Assembly: GCF_002954615.1 (NCBI RefSeq)
Contig: NZ_MSCJ01000001.1
Span: 1,426,001 to 1,490,000, forward strand
Reading direction: 5' to 3'
Length of the DNA stretch: 64,000 nt
Source: Photobacterium angustum
GTDB taxonomy: Bacteria > Pseudomonadota > Gammaproteobacteria > Enterobacterales > Vibrionaceae
Positions 62,394-64,000 of the stretch are shown one piece after another. The translations under genes were made by a program, and so were the position numbers. The notes under the pieces were generated by a model. That model saw only the letters and a program-made list of their open reading frames with translations. It ran no database searches and was not told where the DNA came from. Within the stretch, counting starts at the first letter, position 1, and each line of letters starts with the position of its first letter.

Positions 62394-63092
62394 TCACTGT
62401 TTATTTTGATAGTCATTCACCCTTCTTACGCTGCCAGTCGCAACATTCACTGCTAAGTAATGTTGCTGACTGTTAGCATTATCAAGTTCTTCATAACTAA
62501 ATAAATAGCAGGTTTGACAATCAAAAATCGGCTGGTTGTAATCAAGCTCTAAATTAGTCCCGTTAGCTTGATAATATTCACTATCTATTGCTAATCCTAC
62601 GGCTTCTAATGCTTGTGCTTTATCCGTATATTTAGGTGCTGTCGTTATCTTTTCATTATAGGTTTTATCTACATATTTAATGAGATACGTTTGATTATCA
62701 GATGTTAATAAAATATCTTTCCAACCGTTATTCGTATCATCACCTACCAACACAGGTTGTTGAATTTTTTCCCACTTTGCCATTATTTTATATTGGTCAT
62801 CAAACAAATACGCTTTACACTCATTATTCTCACAATAGCTTTCGCTCTGCATAAGCACAAAGGTTTCTTCTTTACCGTTATTATTTAAATCCGCTCGCCC
62901 GTAGAGGTAATAAGGTAATTTCTGATCAGTATTAGGTAAGGTTTTATCTGAGGGTAAGATCTGTTTTTTTATCGCGGACGCTAACTTCTCGTCAATACTT
63001 TGTTCATGTACTTCCTGTTCTCTTACCCCAAACACAACAAGAGCAATTACAGTGATGACAATAGAATAAAATACAATGTGGCGGTGTCCCAT
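62394..63092 (-). CDS. Membrane-anchored periplasmic protein of unknown function
   Basis: 232 residues with an N-terminal signal anchor (FYSIVITVIALVVFGV). The rest is predicted extracytoplasmic, with Cys pairs (CENNEC, CQTC) and DLNNNGKEETFVL / DDTNNGWKDILLTS segments reminiscent of FG-GAP/VCBS calcium-binding loops. AGGAAGG precedes the ATG. No function can be assigned. Confidence 0.7.
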   Translation of the reverse strand: MGHRHIVFYSIVITVIALVVFGVREQEVHEQSIDEKLASAIKKQILPSDKTLPNTDQKLPYYLYGRADLNNNGKEETFVLMQSESYCENNECKAYLFDDQYKIMAKWEKIQQPVLVGDDTNNGWKDILLTSDNQTYLIKYVDKTYNEKITTAPKYTDKAQALEAVGLAIDSEYYQANGTNLELDYNQPIFDCQTCYLFSYEELDNANSQQHYLAVNVATGSVRRVNDYQNKQ

Positions 63093-63187
63093 AATGCCTT
63101 CCTATTGATAACAACACACTCGCTCCTATTAGTGTAAGTCTAATTCAGCATCCTTGCTTTTATTGCTATATGCACAGTTGCAATAAT

Positions 63188-63655
63188 CTATCCATTCAAC
63201 TGTTTTTTCTCATCAATACGTTTACGGTGCCAGATAGAATAATGACGTAATCCTGCTGGACCATGGGCAATAAAGACTGAAAGTAAAATCACTGTAATAT
63301 AAATATGTGCTTGATGTGCAGGAAGCCAAATAATAGATAACAGCATGAATAATTTAACAAATGTTAAAATACCCTTAAGCTGAATGAGCCATAGTTTTGA
63401 ACGATAAATTTCTAGCGACATCATAGTAACACCGCTCATCATGGCTAATAGCCACCAATTGAGCCAAATCGATTTATCAACATCAAACATAAAGCCAGCA
63501 CTAGACACTGCAACTCCTAAAATATGCAGTGCTCTAATCGCTGTTTTTGCTAACCGCTGGCACCAAAATCGCGTTTCAGAAATAGTATAAGGCTGGCCTT
63601 TATTTGGGTGCGGTTTATGTGTTCCGCGTTGATGCGTTGATTTTTTATCAGTCAT
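63188..63655 (-). CDS. Small inner-membrane protein of unknown function
   Basis: 155 residues. A basic, polar N-terminus (KKSTHQRGTHKPHPNKG) is followed by four predicted helices (AIRALHILGVAVSSAGFMF, WWLLAMMSGVTMMSL, ILTFVKLFMLLSIIWLP, HIYITVILLSVFIAH) and a basic tail. Not recognised. It precedes the 62394 gene by 96 bases on the same strand. Confidence 0.7.
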   Translation of the reverse strand: MTDKKSTHQRGTHKPHPNKGQPYTISETRFWCQRLAKTAIRALHILGVAVSSAGFMFDVDKSIWLNWWLLAMMSGVTMMSLEIYRSKLWLIQLKGILTFVKLFMLLSIIWLPAHQAHIYITVILLSVFIAHGPAGLRHYSIWHRKRIDEKKQLNG

Positions 63656-63709
63656 AATCGTCGGTATTAAACTAGTAGGCGCGCAAGCATAACTGATCTT
63701 CAGTTAACA

Positions 63710-64000
63710 CTACATATTTACAGAGCGGAATTCTTTCATTTCTCCACCAGCCACTAGATAGCAGTCCATGCCTGCTGCTTTAGCTGCTTGGCAACCTAAT
63801 TCAGTATCTTCAAACACCACGCAATCTTGTGCCGCAATACCTAACTTTTGTGCCGCTAATAAGAACGTTTCAGGAAGCGGTTTATGCTGTGTAACATCAT
63901 TGGCAGTGACAATAACATCTAGATACGGCATTAAGCCTGCGCTGGTTAAAATTTCTTCTGTGTGGCGACGCTGACATCCTGTACCTATCGCGGTTGGAAT
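63710..64000 (-). CDS. HAD-family phosphatase, YqaB-like, C-terminal part
   Basis: The frame is open to the window end, so only the last ~96 residues are visible. They include IPTAIGTG, the Lys-containing NDVTQHKPLPETFLLAAQKLG (HAD motif III) and CVVFEDTELGCQAAKAAGM (motif IV, metal Asp). This pattern matches beta-phosphoglucomutase/fructose-1-phosphatase type HAD enzymes such as YqaB. The catalytic Asp of motif I is outside the window. Confidence 0.82.
   Translation of the reverse strand: MPTAIGTGCQRRHTEEILTSAGLMPYLDVIVTANDVTQHKPLPETFLLAAQKLGIAAQDCVVFEDTELGCQAAKAAGMDCYLVAGGEMKEFRSVNM

Noticed and set aside
1..64000. tRNA, rRNA, prophage, CRISPR-Cas or secretion-system genes
   Set aside because: None seen by eye on either strand; tRNA absence was not tested with a search tool.

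Overview
The window looks like a chromosomal segment of a Vibrionaceae gammaproteobacterium, most likely Photobacterium. This rests on protein-level recognition: a VF530-type DNA-binding protein, YbiT, YajQ, YajD, the kbl-tdh pair, the fruBKA/cra locus, LpxL-type acyltransferases, and VCR-like attC sites. The DNA is AT-rich by eye. I saw no rRNA, tRNA, CRISPR array, prophage or replication origin.

Region 1 (1-8.4 kb) is accessory DNA. After the 3' part of a sensor kinase comes a small array of integron gene cassettes read on the minus strand, with no integron integrase in the window (a CALIN: a cluster of attC sites lacking an integrase). Cassettes encode an ion-channel-like membrane protein (frameshifted), a GNAT acetyltransferase, an ABM-fold monooxygenase-like protein, a decayed ORF, a DUF1272 zinc-ribbon-like protein, a PhzF-family enzyme, the membrane half of an Mrr-like nuclease, and two tiny overlapping membrane proteins. 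Six attC sites of about 90-110 bp are visible. Four remnants of one IS91-like element (tyrosine-recombinase fragment plus transposase C-terminus) lie in the array, all in the same direction. Where the ends survive, the element sits inside an attC at its CTTG, directly against the preceding gene's stop codon. A full-length solitary panB, on the opposite strand to the cassettes and with its own terminator, lies between two of these remnants. The whole remnant-panB-remnant block occupies a single attC.

Region 2 (8.4-31 kb) is conserved core: yaiI, ybiT with a terminator-like hairpin in its leader, a PSD/PsiD-like pyruvoyl decarboxylase, a VF530 protein, kbl-tdh with a divergent LysR regulator, an MsbA-like ABC exporter, anmK and ldcA (peptidoglycan recycling), def, a periplasmic rhodanese in an operon with a hybrid histidine kinase, an RhlE-type helicase, and fruBKA.

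Region 3 (31-46 kb): cra divergent from fruBKA with three symmetric Cra operators between them, a FUSC protein, a catalytically degenerate stand-alone PEP-synthase C-terminal domain divergent from a DAHP synthase (an arrangement recalling the E. coli ppsA-ppsR-aroH neighbourhood), yajQ, an HAAAP transporter with a long leader, a J-domain protein, a DUF481 outer-membrane protein, two tandem LpxL-like acyltransferases, a small winged-helix protein, an M50 site-2 protease with a TTG start, and yajD.

Region 4 (46-64 kb): a DUF2760-Hsp70-Hsp70(DUF3731-type tail) cluster, a small KorA-like HTH protein, an ABC-2 transporter, an RNase T2, an AGCS amino acid:cation symporter, a periplasmic glutathione peroxidase, several unrecognised small proteins, a long FUSC/YccS-like protein, and the start of a HAD phosphatase gene cut by the window edge. 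Intrinsic terminators separate most units. The most unusual material is the IS91-in-attC architecture with panB, followed by the PEP-synthase pseudoenzyme, the twin atypical Hsp70 system and the rhodanese-kinase operon.
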